From contig NC_058502.1 in NCBI RefSeq assembly GCF_020382885.2, forward strand, positions 12,303,950 to 12,367,949: 64,000 nt of DNA. The letters are read 5' to 3'. The notes under the pieces are model-generated. The model did no database searches. It saw only the letters and a list, made by a program, of their open reading frames with translations, and was not told the DNA's origin. Every line of letters starts with the position of its first letter. Position 1 is the first letter of the stretch. Origin of the DNA: Scatophagus argus. Taxonomy: Eukaryota; Chordata; Actinopteri; Scatophagidae. This document shows, piece after piece, positions 63,715 through 64,000 of the stretch. The position numbers were made by a program, and so were the translations under genes.

Positions 63715-63983
63715 TCAAACTACTTTGTGGTCTTGGGGACTTTCCGGTTGCCACTGGTTGCCGTGAAGCTGTAAAATTCCCTGTAAAACCTCCAACCAGA
63801 CTTTGTAGCAGAAGAGATACTGTTCCTGAAACCAGAAAGACAAAGGGCACATCCAGCTTTTGGCAACTGTGTTTTTTTAAAGCTTGAACTTTGAACTTCA
63901 ACACTTGTGTTGGCACTGACCTTGGTTTGAATCATCCCATGCCGCTGTAGTCTCATCTCTTTTACAATGTCGCTCACATTAAT
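63715..63983 (-). CDS. ptpn20: Protein tyrosine phosphatase, non-receptor, C-terminal end (partial)
   Basis: Two terminal exons on the minus strand, 63983-63921 and 63825-63715, have good AG acceptors, and the first has a GT donor. Both are whole codons, together 57 residues and a TGA stop. The first exon reads VSDIVKEMRLQRHGMIQTK, the Q-loop motif that closes classical tyrosine phosphatase catalytic domains; its glutamine positions the water that hydrolyses the phosphocysteine intermediate. The second begins EQYLFCYKVWLEVLQ, the final helix of the domain, followed by a short polar tail ending DHKVV. The catalytic cysteine loop lies outside the window. GMIQTKEQY and the linkage to gdf10 favour PTPN20. 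PTPN13, which shares MRLQRHGM, is the alternative. No polyadenylation signal could be assigned. Confidence 0.8.
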
Positions 63984-64000
63984 CTGAAGACAGAGACAGA

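Noticed and set aside
1..64000. CRISPR arrays, phage or bacterial-type systems, rRNA or ordinary tRNA genes
   Set aside because: No spaced direct repeats, operon layout or RNA gene signatures were seen. The window is ordinary vertebrate nuclear DNA.

Overview
The window is nuclear DNA from a bony fish. The genes have GT-AG introns, and the spacers are full of long TG/CA microsatellites. A tRNA-derived SINE of a kind common in teleosts and several worn teleost-type repeats are present. Five protein-coding genes can be read. Two are cut by the window edges; the other three are complete in coding sequence.

Layout, left to right. (1) 45-1138 (+): the last five exons of rrp12 (ribosomal RNA processing). 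(2) 3405-24304 (-): an 18-exon anthrax-toxin-receptor family gene, antxr1-like (probably antxr1c). It encodes 575 residues with a signal peptide, an integrin-like vWA domain with a full MIDAS, one transmembrane helix and a proline-rich tail. (3) 26877-29011 (+): a three-exon PRDM8-family gene (prdm8b, the likely fish counterpart of ZNF488). It encodes 511 residues with a PR domain and three zinc fingers and is divergent from antxr1c across about 2.6 kb. (4) 33427-36344 (-): a three-exon gdf10 (BMP3/GDF10 family) encoding 540 residues. (5) 36345-63714: about 27 kb without a recognisable gene, holding microsatellites, a SINE, short tandem duplications and a few stretches that look like possible regulatory DNA. 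(6) 63715-63983 (-): the last two exons of a protein tyrosine phosphatase, probably ptpn20.

The four genes antxr1c, prdm8b, gdf10 and ptpn20 form the most informative pattern. As I recall human gene order, their relatives ANTXRL, ZNF488, GDF10 and PTPN20 sit together on 10q11, and ANTXR2, PRDM8, BMP3 and PTPN13 sit together on 4q21. The window therefore looks like one copy of an ancient vertebrate duplicated block. The fish ZNF488-type gene still carries the PR domain, which the mammalian protein lacks. The genes do not form one pathway: they cover ribosome biogenesis, matrix adhesion, neural transcription control, TGF-beta signalling and phosphotyrosine signalling. I found no CRISPR, phage or operon-like system and no convincing new multi-gene system.

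Exon borders were worked out by hand from splice sites, reading frame and family resemblance. Orthology and repeat-family names come from memory and no search was run.
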